NCBI GenBank assembly: GCA_963617485.1
Contig: CAVEPA010000017.1
Coordinates: forward strand, 1-24,970
Direction of reading: 5' to 3'
From: UBA1757 sp963617485
GTDB lineage: Bacteria > Bacteroidota > Bacteroidia > Bacteroidales > UBA1402
Length of the DNA: 24,970 nucleotides
The notes under the pieces were generated by a model that was given only the letters and a program-made list of their open reading frames with translations, made no database searches and was not told the origin of the DNA. Shown here piece by piece: positions 8,510-15,774 of the stretch. The position numbers and the translations under genes were made by a program. Every line of letters starts with the position of its first letter. Positions within the stretch are counted from its first letter, which is position 1.

Positions 8510-8548
8510 GGTTTCTTGTGCTGGGCAACCCGCAGCAAGTGGCGGGTT

Positions 8549-10657
8549 TTAGCGAATGATGGTCTTGCTGCCATCGCTGCCGATAAGCAGGCCGCGGTAG
8601 CCATCGCCCGGCTGTACGGGACGGCCCAAAACATCGAAGTAGCGCACTGGCTGGCTGTCGTTGTTGCCTTCAATCAAGGGCAATCCATCGATAACGCTGT
8701 TGACAGCGATGTTGATGTAGTCGGTGCGGCAGCCTTCGCCTCCCTCGGGCGAGAACTCCAGGCGCAACTGGTCGCCCTCGCACAGTTCAGCCGACTTGCA
8801 GATGGTGTAGGTGCAAAGCTTGTCGTTGTTGGTGGAGGCTGTGAAACTGCCTTGCTGCACATCGTTTATAAACAACTTGTAAAGGCCTTTGCCATCGCTC
8901 TCGTCGAATATGCAAACCGAGATGCTGGCATTGACGTGTTGCCCCTTCCACTGGGCGTTGAGCGTGCCGGGACCAGACTCGCCACCTACCACTTTTTTGC
9001 CGGAAGCATCAAACCACGAGCCAGGCACTTCGACGAAGGCTCTAAGACCGCGCGTCCAGTTTTCGGCTTCGTTCTTGCCCTCGACAGCCGAGGCTATCAC
9101 CGATTTGAAGGCCCATTCGTCGCCGGCTTGCAGCAAGTTGCCGTCCTTGTCGAGCGCGTCCACGTGCCAGGTATATTTCTCGCCGCGAGGCAGACTCTTG
9201 GGCTGCCAAGAGCATTGCGAGGCGGGCAGGGTAGCGGTATAGGCCACATTGCCCGAGGCACTGCTGAGGCTTACATCGTAACTGGCAGCACCAAAAGCCG
9301 GCGACCAAGTGAGCGTCAAGGCTTGGGTGTTGGTGGCATCTTTCTGTTCGCGGACATCGGCATTGCTGTTGCCATTGCTCGGGTAAGGCTTGCCGGCAGC
9401 CGGAGCAGCCGTGGTGAATTGCCATACGGCACCTTGCAACACCGTGTCGGCCAGTACGGCATCTACGCGCCAATAATAAGTGGTGCTGGCTTGCAGGCTG
9501 TCGCAAGTGTAGGCGTTGGTGACGGTTTCGTGGCCGGCTATTATGTTGAGCGAATCGACGGCGGGCGACAAATAGACGCGATAAGCACTGGCTTTAGGCG
9601 CCTGGCTCCATCTGAGCGTTGGGCAGACCTGCGGAAAATCGATGCGTCCGTTGTTGGGCAGGGGAATCAGGTCGTACTCAAGGCCAGCCTTGGGACCCAT
9701 ACCGTTTTTGACTTTCGAGGCCACATCCTTGGCCGCGTCCATGGCGGGCGAAGCATCGTAATAGTTGGCAGGGCTGAACACCGTGCCCGTGCCTTTGGTA
9801 TTGCCCGAGCAGGAAACGAAAACATTGCCCTTTTCCTGGGCCTGACCATAGTGGGCCGAGCTGGCATCGCTGCTGTACATCTGCTGGAGCGGTGTCTTGC
9901 ACTTATAGAAATAGTTGTTTTCCACCAGCACTTGGGCTCCCGTGAAATAACCCACGCAGTAGGAAGAAATGTTTTCGTAATAATTGTTCCAGACATGGCC
10001 TTTGCCGTAGCCCACACGCGGATTGCGCTGCACATTGTCTACAAAGGCGTTGTGATGATACGAAACCCTTTCCTTGCCCACATCTTCGTAATGCTGGGTG
10101 CCGGAATTGCAGATGGAGGTCTTGTCGTGATTGTGGAAATAGTTCCACGAGGCCGTCAGGAAATCCGAACCGATGGTGAAGTCCAGCAGGCCGTCGTCGG
10201 AGTCGGAAAGGTCGCAGTGGTCTACCCAAACGTGATGCGAACTGCGGAAGGCAATGGCATCCTGATGAGCCTTGCGTATGGTGAAGCCCCTGATGATGAC
10301 ATTGCTCACGCCCGAAGCCGTAAAGCCGATGCCTTCGAGTACGGCGTTGCCGTTCAGGCCGATGATGCTTTTGTTGGACGTAACGGTGATGTCCTGTTCG
10401 TTGCTCAGGCTGATGGTGCCCTCGAACAGAATCGTATAGGCTTGGCTGGCCTTGCAGTAGGCTCGCAGCTGGCTCTCGGTGGTGGCATAGACGGTTTCGC
10501 CCAAGGCACCGCCGTAAGTGCCGTCCAGCCCGTAGGCGGGAACTGTGGCAAAACCCAGCAGTCCGTTGCGGAAGTCATCGGCGCGGCCTTGCAGGCTGCA
10601 ACCCAGCAGAATAAAGGTCAGTAACAGGATTTTTTTCAGAGAGTAAAGTCTTTTCAT
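8549..10657 (-). CDS. Secreted PL1 pectate lyase with fibronectin-III-like and carbohydrate-binding-like regions
   Basis: This is a 702-residue exported protein. Residues 1-25 form a signal peptide (KKILLLTFILLGC); Cys20 could be a lipobox cysteine, but no typical Bacteroidetes surface-export motif follows it, so cleavage near QGRA is also possible. Residues ~30-325 are a right-handed beta-helix pectate lyase of family PL1: GVSNVIIRGFTI, VWVDHCDL (143-150, calcium site region), DDGLLDFTIGSD and NVQRNPRVGYGKGHVWNN (~208-225, containing the catalytic arginine region). Two fibronectin-III-like units follow (~345-417 and ~445-520), then a ~120-residue beta-rich region resembling a carbohydrate-binding module. 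The end (YFDVLGRPV...KTIIR) resembles a Prevotella-type C-terminal sorting tail. The start at 10657 is chosen from the signal peptide. It cleaves de-esterified pectin. Confidence 0.88.
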   Translation of the reverse strand: MKRLYSLKKILLLTFILLGCSLQGRADDFRNGLLGFATVPAYGLDGTYGGALGETVYATTESQLRAYCKASQAYTILFEGTISLSNEQDITVTSNKSIIGLNGNAVLEGIGFTASGVSNVIIRGFTIRKAHQDAIAFRSSHHVWVDHCDLSDSDDGLLDFTIGSDFLTASWNYFHNHDKTSICNSGTQHYEDVGKERVSYHHNAFVDNVQRNPRVGYGKGHVWNNYYENISSYCVGYFTGAQVLVENNYFYKCKTPLQQMYSSDASSAHYGQAQEKGNVFVSCSGNTKGTGTVFSPANYYDASPAMDAAKDVASKVKNGMGPKAGLEYDLIPLPNNGRIDFPQVCPTLRWSQAPKASAYRVYLSPAVDSLNIIAGHETVTNAYTCDSLQASTTYYWRVDAVLADTVLQGAVWQFTTAAPAAGKPYPSNGNSNADVREQKDATNTQALTLTWSPAFGAASYDVSLSSASGNVAYTATLPASQCSWQPKSLPRGEKYTWHVDALDKDGNLLQAGDEWAFKSVIASAVEGKNEAENWTRGLRAFVEVPGSWFDASGKKVVGGESGPGTLNAQWKGQHVNASISVCIFDESDGKGLYKLFINDVQQGSFTASTNNDKLCTYTICKSAELCEGDQLRLEFSPEGGEGCRTDYINIAVNSVIDGLPLIEGNNDSQPVRYFDVLGRPVQPGDGYRGLLIGSDGSKTIIR

Positions 10658-10704
10658 GCGGTTAGGTGGTTTTTTTTGAATAGTCGTTTTTTTGCAATGA
10701 GCGG

Positions 10705-10712
10705 CAAAGATA
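10705..10712 (-). promoter_or_regulatory. Candidate -7 box for the pectate lyase gene
   Basis: TATCTTTG on the reverse strand is a full match to TAnnTTTG and lies ~48 bases upstream of the chosen start. A clear -33 TTTG box is missing at the expected spacing. Confidence 0.45.
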
Positions 10713-10761
10713 GCGTTGTTTTGCCGGAAAATCCCTAACTTCGCCCTCAAAATAGGACCTT

Positions 10762-11370
10762 ATGTTTTCAGGAATTGTAGAAGAAGCGGGCCTTGTAAAA
10801 GCCTTGCGCCGTGAGGACGGCAACCTGCACCTCACATTGAGTTGTTCCTTCGTGGACGAGTTGACCATAGACCAGAGCGTGGCCCACAACGGCGTGTGCC
10901 TTACCGTAGTTGATATCCGCGACGGCGCGTACACCGTCACTGCCATCGAGGAAACCCTCAACCGCAGCAATCTTGGGCTGCTCAAAGTGGGCGACAAGGT
11001 AAACCTCGAACGCAGTATGCGCGTGAACGGCCGCCTAGACGGACATATCGTGCAAGGCCATGTCGATACCAAGGCCCTGTGCACCGATGTGCAAATCTGT
11101 GACGGCAGCTGGCGTTACACCTTCGAATATACTTTCGACAAGGAAATGGCCTTGCAGGGCTACATGACGGTGGAAAAAGGTTCCGTCTGCGTGAATGGTG
11201 TCAGCCTTACCGTGTGCCAAGCCCGCGACAACAGTTTCTCGGTGGCCATCATTCCCTACACGCACGACCACACCAACTTCTCGCAAATAGAGAAAGGTAC
11301 GGTGGTGAACCTCGAATTCGACATCGTGGGCAAGTACATCAGCCGTCTGACGCACTTCAAGGAACTGTAA
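10762..11370 (+). CDS. ribE: Riboflavin synthase, alpha chain
   Basis: This is a 202-residue enzyme that dismutates two 6,7-dimethyl-8-ribityllumazine molecules into riboflavin and a pyrimidinedione in the cytoplasm. It has the two tandem lumazine-binding domains. The first begins MFSGIVEEAGLV and contains SVAHNGVCLTVV (about residues 40-51) and GHIVQGHVD. The second repeats the pattern with GSVCVNGVSLTV and ends with IIPYTHDHTNF. Length matches the family (about 200). It is isolated from other rib genes. TAACTTCG at 10736-10743 is a near match to the -7 consensus. Its stop lies two bases from the convergent stop of the yihY-family gene. The name ribE is used for this enzyme in many genomes (ribC in others). 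Confidence 0.95.
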   Translation: MFSGIVEEAGLVKALRREDGNLHLTLSCSFVDELTIDQSVAHNGVCLTVVDIRDGAYTVTAIEETLNRSNLGLLKVGDKVNLERSMRVNGRLDGHIVQGHVDTKALCTDVQICDGSWRYTFEYTFDKEMALQGYMTVEKGSVCVNGVSLTVCQARDNSFSVAIIPYTHDHTNFSQIEKGTVVNLEFDIVGKYISRLTHFKEL

Positions 11371-11372
11371 GA

Positions 11373-12713
11373 TTATAAGTCTTTGATTAATTTATGGCCT
11401 TCACTTTGCTGAAGGCTTTTTTCTATCTCCTTCATTTCGGCCCAAACGGCGGGTGTCTGCTCGCTGGGGTCCAACTTGAAGTCTTCGGTGCCGCTGGTAT
11501 AGAGCTTTTCGAAGACCATGGCCACGTTAAGCTGCTGAATGTCAATGGCGGGCTGGTACACCAAGTCGCAGTTCTTGTCGGGCCCGTTCAGTTCGCTGAG
11601 AATGTGCAGGTCGCAGAGTTGGGCGAGCTGCTCTTGTACTAGCCTGAGCGGAATATGATGCTGGTTGGAAAGTTCGGCGGCAGAGTAGGGCGAGCGTCCC
11701 TGTTCAAAGGCTTGGCAGATATCGCGCAGCAACACTATGGTAAAGTAGCTGCGGTAACGGAAACTGACGTTTTGGGTTTCCTTCTCGAAAAAGAAGTTGT
11801 GCAAGTTTTGCGAAGCGTAGGTGATTTCCCCGCCCAGCAGCACTATCATCCAAGTGGCCTGTATCCACAACAGCAGCAAAGGCAAGGCGGCGAAACTTCC
11901 GTAAATGGCACTGTATTTGTTCACCCAAATCTGTCCGGAAATATACATGTATTGGAAGATGTGGAAGATAGTGCCTGTAAGGATGCCGGCCACCAGCGCG
12001 TTTTTAATGCGCACCTTGGTGTTGGGCATGATATAGTACAAAATGCTGAACAACAGGCAGGTAAGCAAGTAGGGTGCCAGCTTGATGGCCAGGTTGATAA
12101 TCGGGCTCAGTGCCGCCCAGGCCTCGTTGTTGGCAAAGTTGGTTTTGAGATAGATGGAAATACCGTTGCTGATAATGAGCATCAGCGGCAGAATAAGCAT
12201 GGCGGCGAAGAAATCGGTAATCTTGCGGTAGATGGCCCTGCTTTTCGGCACATTCCAGATGATGTTGAAAGCTCTCTCGATATTGTTGATAATGGAGAAA
12301 ATAGCCCAGATGATGAAGAAGACGCCCACACCGATAACCACGCCTTTGGTGGCTGCCTGCAGCACTTGTTCCACAATTTCGAAGGCGGTGGTGAGAATGC
12401 CCGAGTGCGAGGGGAAAAGGTTGAAAAGTTCCTCCGTGAGCATATCCTGCAAGCTGAAGCCTTTGGCCACGGCCAGCAAGAGGCAAAGCAACGGCACGGC
12501 CGACAATAGGGTGAAGTAGGTAAGCCCCGAGGCCACCATCACCAGCTTGTTGTTGTTGAAGCCGCGGGCAGCCAGAATAAGGATGCGGCAAATGTTGTTG
12601 ATGAATTTGCGCAAGCCTTTCTCGTCGCTGGTATTCACGCGCCAGATGTCGGCGGTGAGAAAACGCAGCAGGCCCATTACTTTGGCTCTGAATGTATGCT
12701 GTTGTTCGCTCAT
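11373..12713 (-). CDS. YihY/BrkB family inner-membrane protein with C-terminal winged-helix-like region
   Basis: This 446-residue protein has about six membrane helices between residues ~45 and 290 (for example LVMVASGLTYFTLLSAVPLL, GVVIGVGVFFIIWAIFSIIN and AALPLLLLWIQATWMIVLLG). The ASGLTYFTLLSAVP segment is the hallmark of the YihY/BrkB (formerly ribonuclease BN) family. The RNase BN label is known to be wrong, and the function is unsettled. A cytoplasmic C-terminal part (~residues 320-400) reads SAAELSNQHHIPLRLVQEQL, resembling a winged-helix fold, as in many Bacteroidetes members. ATG 12713 is preferred to the in-frame TTG at 12719. It begins only 8 bases downstream of the RNase P RNA gene on the same strand, with no room for its own conventional promoter. 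Confidence 0.87.
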   Translation of the reverse strand: MSEQQHTFRAKVMGLLRFLTADIWRVNTSDEKGLRKFINNICRILILAARGFNNNKLVMVASGLTYFTLLSAVPLLCLLLAVAKGFSLQDMLTEELFNLFPSHSGILTTAFEIVEQVLQAATKGVVIGVGVFFIIWAIFSIINNIERAFNIIWNVPKSRAIYRKITDFFAAMLILPLMLIISNGISIYLKTNFANNEAWAALSPIINLAIKLAPYLLTCLLFSILYYIMPNTKVRIKNALVAGILTGTIFHIFQYMYISGQIWVNKYSAIYGSFAALPLLLLWIQATWMIVLLGGEITYASQNLHNFFFEKETQNVSFRYRSYFTIVLLRDICQAFEQGRSPYSAAELSNQHHIPLRLVQEQLAQLCDLHILSELNGPDKNCDLVYQPAIDIQQLNVAMVFEKLYTSGTEDFKLDPSEQTPAVWAEMKEIEKSLQQSEGHKLIKDL

Positions 12714-12720
12714 AATCAAA

Positions 12721-13068
12721 ATAATAACAGAGAACCCATAAGCCGGGTTCTGTTTTAAACTGTCATTTATCTAGGCCAAGAGTCACCCCTTGGCTCAAGC
12801 GGCCTACCCTCCGACATGGGGCGGGCAACCCTCGTAACGTCGGTTTACATGGCCTTGCAACCCATAAGTGGTACTGCGCTTCGCGTCGCCGTAAAGCCGG
12901 TGGGCTCTTACCCCGCCTTTTCACCCTTGCCCTTGCGGGCGGTTGTTTTCTGTTACCTTAACTCCAGCCTCGCAGCCGGCTTCCCGTTAGGAAGTATGGT
13001 GCCCCAATCTGTTGCCCGGACTTTCCTCTTGCCTTGCGGCCAGCGACAGTACGGTTCTCTGTTATTAT
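12721..13068 (-). ncRNA. rnpB: RNase P RNA, bacterial type A
   Basis: Read on the reverse strand, the catalytic RNA of RNase P (tRNA 5' maturation) is recognised by GAGGAAAGTCCGGGC (plus coordinates 13014-13028) near its 5' end and ACAGAACCCGGCTTAT near its 3' end, the two universally conserved blocks that form the P4/core. Bases 12721-12736 are perfectly complementary to 13053-13068, giving a long P1 helix that sets the approximate ends. About 348 nt is within the family range. The predicted promoter places the transcription start at or next to 13068. The exact mature 3' end is inferred from P1 only. Confidence 0.95.
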
Positions 13069-13072
13069 GGCG

Positions 13073-13104
13073 CGAAAGTAGTTTATTTTCCTTTAACTGA
13101 CAAA
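13073..13104 (-). promoter_or_regulatory. Promoter of rnpB
   Basis: On the reverse strand TTTG (13101-13104) is followed after exactly 20 bases by TACTTTCG (13073-13080), a one-mismatch match to the Bacteroidetes TTTG-N19/20-TAnnTTTG promoter. The expected start ~5-7 bases downstream falls at the outer end of the P1 helix. The -33 box overlaps a small palindrome, GACAAATTGTC, at 13099-13109. Confidence 0.7.
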
Positions 13105-13226
13105 TTGTCGTTCTTTGAAAGGTTAAAAGCCTTTAAAAAGCTGCCGTTTGTGTTATAAAACCATCGTGGAATCGTTTTTGTAAAGTAAGCGACAAAAAAG
13201 ACAATCATCTATAAAAAGTACGCAAT

Positions 13227-14750
13227 ATGAAAAAACTATGGAAAAACCTCGCTATTGTATTGTCAGTAGTGGTGCTTAGTGCCGGAATCTCCTATGCCGT
13301 GGTATCGAAATTCTCCAAAGATATCATGGCCTCTTACGAGAGTATGAAACAGCAGCAGGACAACAACTCGCAGTCTTATGCCAGCCTGGCCCGTATGGAA
13401 GTGAAACCGGGTGTGGCCACCGACTTTACTGTGGCTGCCGAAAACACCGTACACGCTGTGGTGCACATTATGGCCAAGACCAACCGCACAGTGCAATACG
13501 GACAAAGCCCTATCGACCTTTTTGAATATTTCTTCGGCTACCGCGATTACCAGCAACCGCGTCAGTCGCAGCCCCAGGTGGGTTATGGCTCGGGTGTCAT
13601 CATCTCGCGCGACGGCTATATCGTTACCAACAACCACGTGGTGGATGGTGCCGACGAACTGCAGGTGACGCTTAACGACCAGCGTTCGTTCACGGCCAAA
13701 GTGGTTGGTACTGACCCCACCACCGACATCGCTCTTATCAAGATTGAGGCCGAAGACCTGCCCACCATTCCTTACGGCAATTCCGACGAGCTGAAAGTGG
13801 GCGAGTGGGTGCTGGCCGTGGGCAATCCGCTGAATCTTACTTCTACCGTAACGGCCGGTATCGTCAGTGCCAAGGCGCGTAACCTGGGCATTATCGGCAA
13901 GCAGTCGGCCGACGGTTCCGCCAGTCTGGGTATCGAATCGTTTATCCAGACCGATGCTGCCGTGAACCCCGGCAACAGTGGCGGTGCGCTGGTGAACACG
14001 GCCGGCGAACTGGTGGGCATCAACACAGCCATCGTGTCTTCGTCGGGTGCGTTCTCGGGCTATTCGTTTGCCGTGCCCGTGAGCATCGTCAGCAAAGTGG
14101 TAGCCGACATCAAACAGTACGGTTCGGTACAAAGGGCCATGCTGGGTGTCACCATCCAGACTATGACTTCCGATCTAGCCAAGCACTATAACATCGACAT
14201 GACCGAGGGTGTCTACGTGGCCGAAATATCCGAGAGAAGCGGTGCCAAGGAAGCTGGTATCGAGAAGGGAGATATCATTGTCAAGGTGGACAATCGCAAG
14301 GTGGTAAGCAATGCCGAGCTGCAAGAGCAGATAAGCCGCTTCCGTCCGGGCGACAAGGTGAAGGTTCAGGTACTGCGTAAGCAGAAAACGCTGGATTTCG
14401 ATGTAACGCTACGCAATATGTACGGCAATACCGATGTGGTGAAACAGGCCGCTTTGTCCGATTTGGGGGCCAGCTTCGGCGAACTGCCCGCTAACCTCAA
14501 ACGTCAGCTCAACATCAGCTATGGCATACAGGTGACCGGTCTTACCGATGGCAAACTGAAGGATGCAGGTATGCGCAAAGGCTTCATTATCATGAAGGTT
14601 AACGACCAGCGCGTGAACACTACCGCCGACTTTGAAAAGATTGTGAAGGATGTGCAGACCGGTGCAGGCTTCGGCGAATCGGCCCTCTTTATCGTGGGAA
14701 TGTATCCTACAGGTAAGGTGAATTATTATGCCATTAATTTGGGAGAGTAG
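13227..14750 (+). CDS. HtrA/Deg periplasmic serine protease with two PDZ domains
   Basis: This is a 507-residue Do-family protease for periplasmic protein quality control. Residues ~8-27 form an uncleaved or cleaved signal/anchor helix. The chymotrypsin-like domain carries the catalytic triad His137 (TNNHVVDGA), Asp167 (DPTTDIALIK) and Ser251 (NPGNSGGALV). Between residues ~95 and 118 there is an LA-loop-like insert rich in Gln and aromatic residues. PDZ1 (~305-395) begins LGVTIQTM and contains GAKEAGIEKGDIIVKVD; PDZ2 (~415-505) is shorter and more diverged. Length agrees with Bacteroidales Deg proteins. The start follows MKKLWKN directly. Upstream, 13110-13226 holds AT-rich sequence in which I see no clear consensus promoter. 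Confidence 0.93.
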   Translation: MKKLWKNLAIVLSVVVLSAGISYAVVSKFSKDIMASYESMKQQQDNNSQSYASLARMEVKPGVATDFTVAAENTVHAVVHIMAKTNRTVQYGQSPIDLFEYFFGYRDYQQPRQSQPQVGYGSGVIISRDGYIVTNNHVVDGADELQVTLNDQRSFTAKVVGTDPTTDIALIKIEAEDLPTIPYGNSDELKVGEWVLAVGNPLNLTSTVTAGIVSAKARNLGIIGKQSADGSASLGIESFIQTDAAVNPGNSGGALVNTAGELVGINTAIVSSSGAFSGYSFAVPVSIVSKVVADIKQYGSVQRAMLGVTIQTMTSDLAKHYNIDMTEGVYVAEISERSGAKEAGIEKGDIIVKVDNRKVVSNAELQEQISRFRPGDKVKVQVLRKQKTLDFDVTLRNMYGNTDVVKQAALSDLGASFGELPANLKRQLNISYGIQVTGLTDGKLKDAGMRKGFIIMKVNDQRVNTTADFEKIVKDVQTGAGFGESALFIVGMYPTGKVNYYAINLGE

Positions 14751-14769
14751 TTTGAAAAATTAAAATAAG

Positions 14770-14807
14770 ATGGTCGGGTAAAATATTTTTGGATTTTATC
14801 CGACCAT
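14770..14807 (+). terminator. Hairpin after htrA, overlapping the rpoD promoter
   Basis: A 15-base inverted repeat with one G-U pair (14770-14784 with 14793-14807, eight-base loop ATTTTTGG) lies 20 bases after the htrA stop. There is no immediate T-tract on the plus strand, so termination would be modest. Its loop includes the -33 box of the rpoD promoter, so it may be a regulatory hairpin instead. Confidence 0.5.
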
Positions 14808-14819
14808 ACACTATTTTTG
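14788..14819 (+). promoter_or_regulatory. Promoter of rpoD
   Basis: TTTG (14788-14791), a 20-base spacer, then TATTTTTG (14812-14819): a full match to the Bacteroidetes primary-sigma promoter, 26 bases ahead of the rpoD start. The ten bases ACACTATTTT recur 13 bases later (14808-14817 and 14821-14830), giving a second weaker -7-like box, TATTTTCG, at 14825-14832. Confidence 0.7.
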
Positions 14820-14844
14820 CACACTATTTTCGAATTGATAAAGC

Positions 14845-15705
14845 ATGAGACAGCTTAAAATTACAAAATCTATCACCAACCGTGAAAGTGCTTCTTTGGA
14901 CAAGTATCTGCAAGAGATTGGCCGTGAAGAGTTGATTAAGGTGGAAGAGGAGGTAGAACTGGCTCAGCGCATTCGTCAAGGAGACCGTGCCGCATTGGAG
15001 AAGCTTACCCGCGCCAATCTGCGTTTCGTGGTTTCAGTAGCCAAACAATATCAGAATCAAGGCCTTAGCTTGCCCGACCTTATCAACGAGGGCAATTTGG
15101 GCCTTATCAAGGCTGCCGAGAAATTCGATGAAACGCGTGGCTTCAAGTTTATCTCCTATGCTGTATGGTGGATTCGCCAATCGATACTGCAAGCTCTGGC
15201 CGAACAGTCGCGTATTGTGCGTCTGCCTTTGAATCAGGTGGGCTCGTTGAACAAAATCACCAAAGCCTATTCTCGTTTCGAGCAGGAACACGAACGTAAG
15301 CCCTCGCCCGAGGAACTGGCCGATGAGCTGGGTATTCCGGTAGACAAGATTGCCGATACGCTTAAAGTGTCTGGCCGTCATGTTTCCGTGGATGCTCCTT
15401 TTGTTGAAGGCGAAGACAACAACTTGCTGGATGTGCTGGTAAACGACGATGCGCCTATTGCCGACCGCTCTTTGATTAACGAATCGCTCAGCCGTGAAAT
15501 AGACCGGGCTTTGTCTACGCTCACCGAGCGCGAAAGTGATATTATCAAGATGTTCTTTGGTTTGGGTTGTCAGGAAATGACTTTGGAAGAAATCGGCGAC
15601 AAATTTGGGCTCACCCGTGAACGTGTGCGCCAGATTAAGGAAAAAGCCATACGCCGTCTCCGTCAGAGTTCCCGCAGCAAACTGCTCAAGAGCTATCTGG
15701 GTTAA
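14845..15705 (+). CDS. rpoD: Primary sigma factor (sigma-70 type, Bacteroidetes short form)
   Basis: This 286-residue RNA polymerase sigma factor matches the usual length of the Bacteroidetes housekeeping sigma, which lacks region 1.1. Region 1.2 is seen in SLDKYLQEIGREEL (~residues 17-30). Region 2 spans ANLRFVVSVAKQYQNQGLSL and FKFISYAVWWIRQSILQAL (~100-120: the -10 recognition and melting helices). Region 3 contains EHERKPSPEELADELGI. Region 4, at the C-terminus, has MTLEEIGDKFGLTRERVRQI (~helix-turn-helix for the -33 element). The gene has its own consensus promoter and a terminator directly downstream. It sits behind htrA on the same strand; promoter and terminator suggest it is mostly transcribed alone. 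Confidence 0.95.
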   Translation: MRQLKITKSITNRESASLDKYLQEIGREELIKVEEEVELAQRIRQGDRAALEKLTRANLRFVVSVAKQYQNQGLSLPDLINEGNLGLIKAAEKFDETRGFKFISYAVWWIRQSILQALAEQSRIVRLPLNQVGSLNKITKAYSRFEQEHERKPSPEELADELGIPVDKIADTLKVSGRHVSVDAPFVEGEDNNLLDVLVNDDAPIADRSLINESLSREIDRALSTLTERESDIIKMFFGLGCQEMTLEEIGDKFGLTRERVRQIKEKAIRRLRQSSRSKLLKSYLG

Positions 15706-15725
15706 GTCTGTTTTAAAGAATTGAA

Positions 15726-15762
15726 GAAGGGTTCGCATCGGACGATGTGAGCCCTCTTTTTT
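15726..15762 (+). terminator. Rho-independent terminator of rpoD
   Basis: The hairpin AGGGTTCGCATC / GATGTGAGCCCT (15728-15754, two wobble pairs, short loop) is followed by CTTTTTT, 20-57 bases after the rpoD stop. The downstream FMN-binding gene begins only 12 bases after it. Confidence 0.8.
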
Positions 15763-15774
15763 AAACTGCTGAAA

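Noticed and set aside
8516..10624. A 702-codon open frame antisense to the whole pectate lyase gene.
   Set aside because: Its translation is rich in Val/Gly/Ala/Arg with no recognisable domain, signal or start context, while the opposite strand has a clear signal peptide and PL1 motifs. Long antisense frames are common in GC-rich genes with this codon bias.
12816..13100. A 94-codon plus-strand frame across 12816-13100.
   Set aside because: It lies inside the RNase P RNA gene on the other strand, whose conserved blocks and P1 helix are unambiguous.
13160..13226. AT-rich imperfect repeats before htrA considered as a sigma-54 or stress-sigma promoter.
   Set aside because: Neither a -24/-12 pair nor a TAnnTTTG box at proper spacing could be found; the inverted TTTTTGT/ACAAAAA arms are expected in AT-rich sequence.
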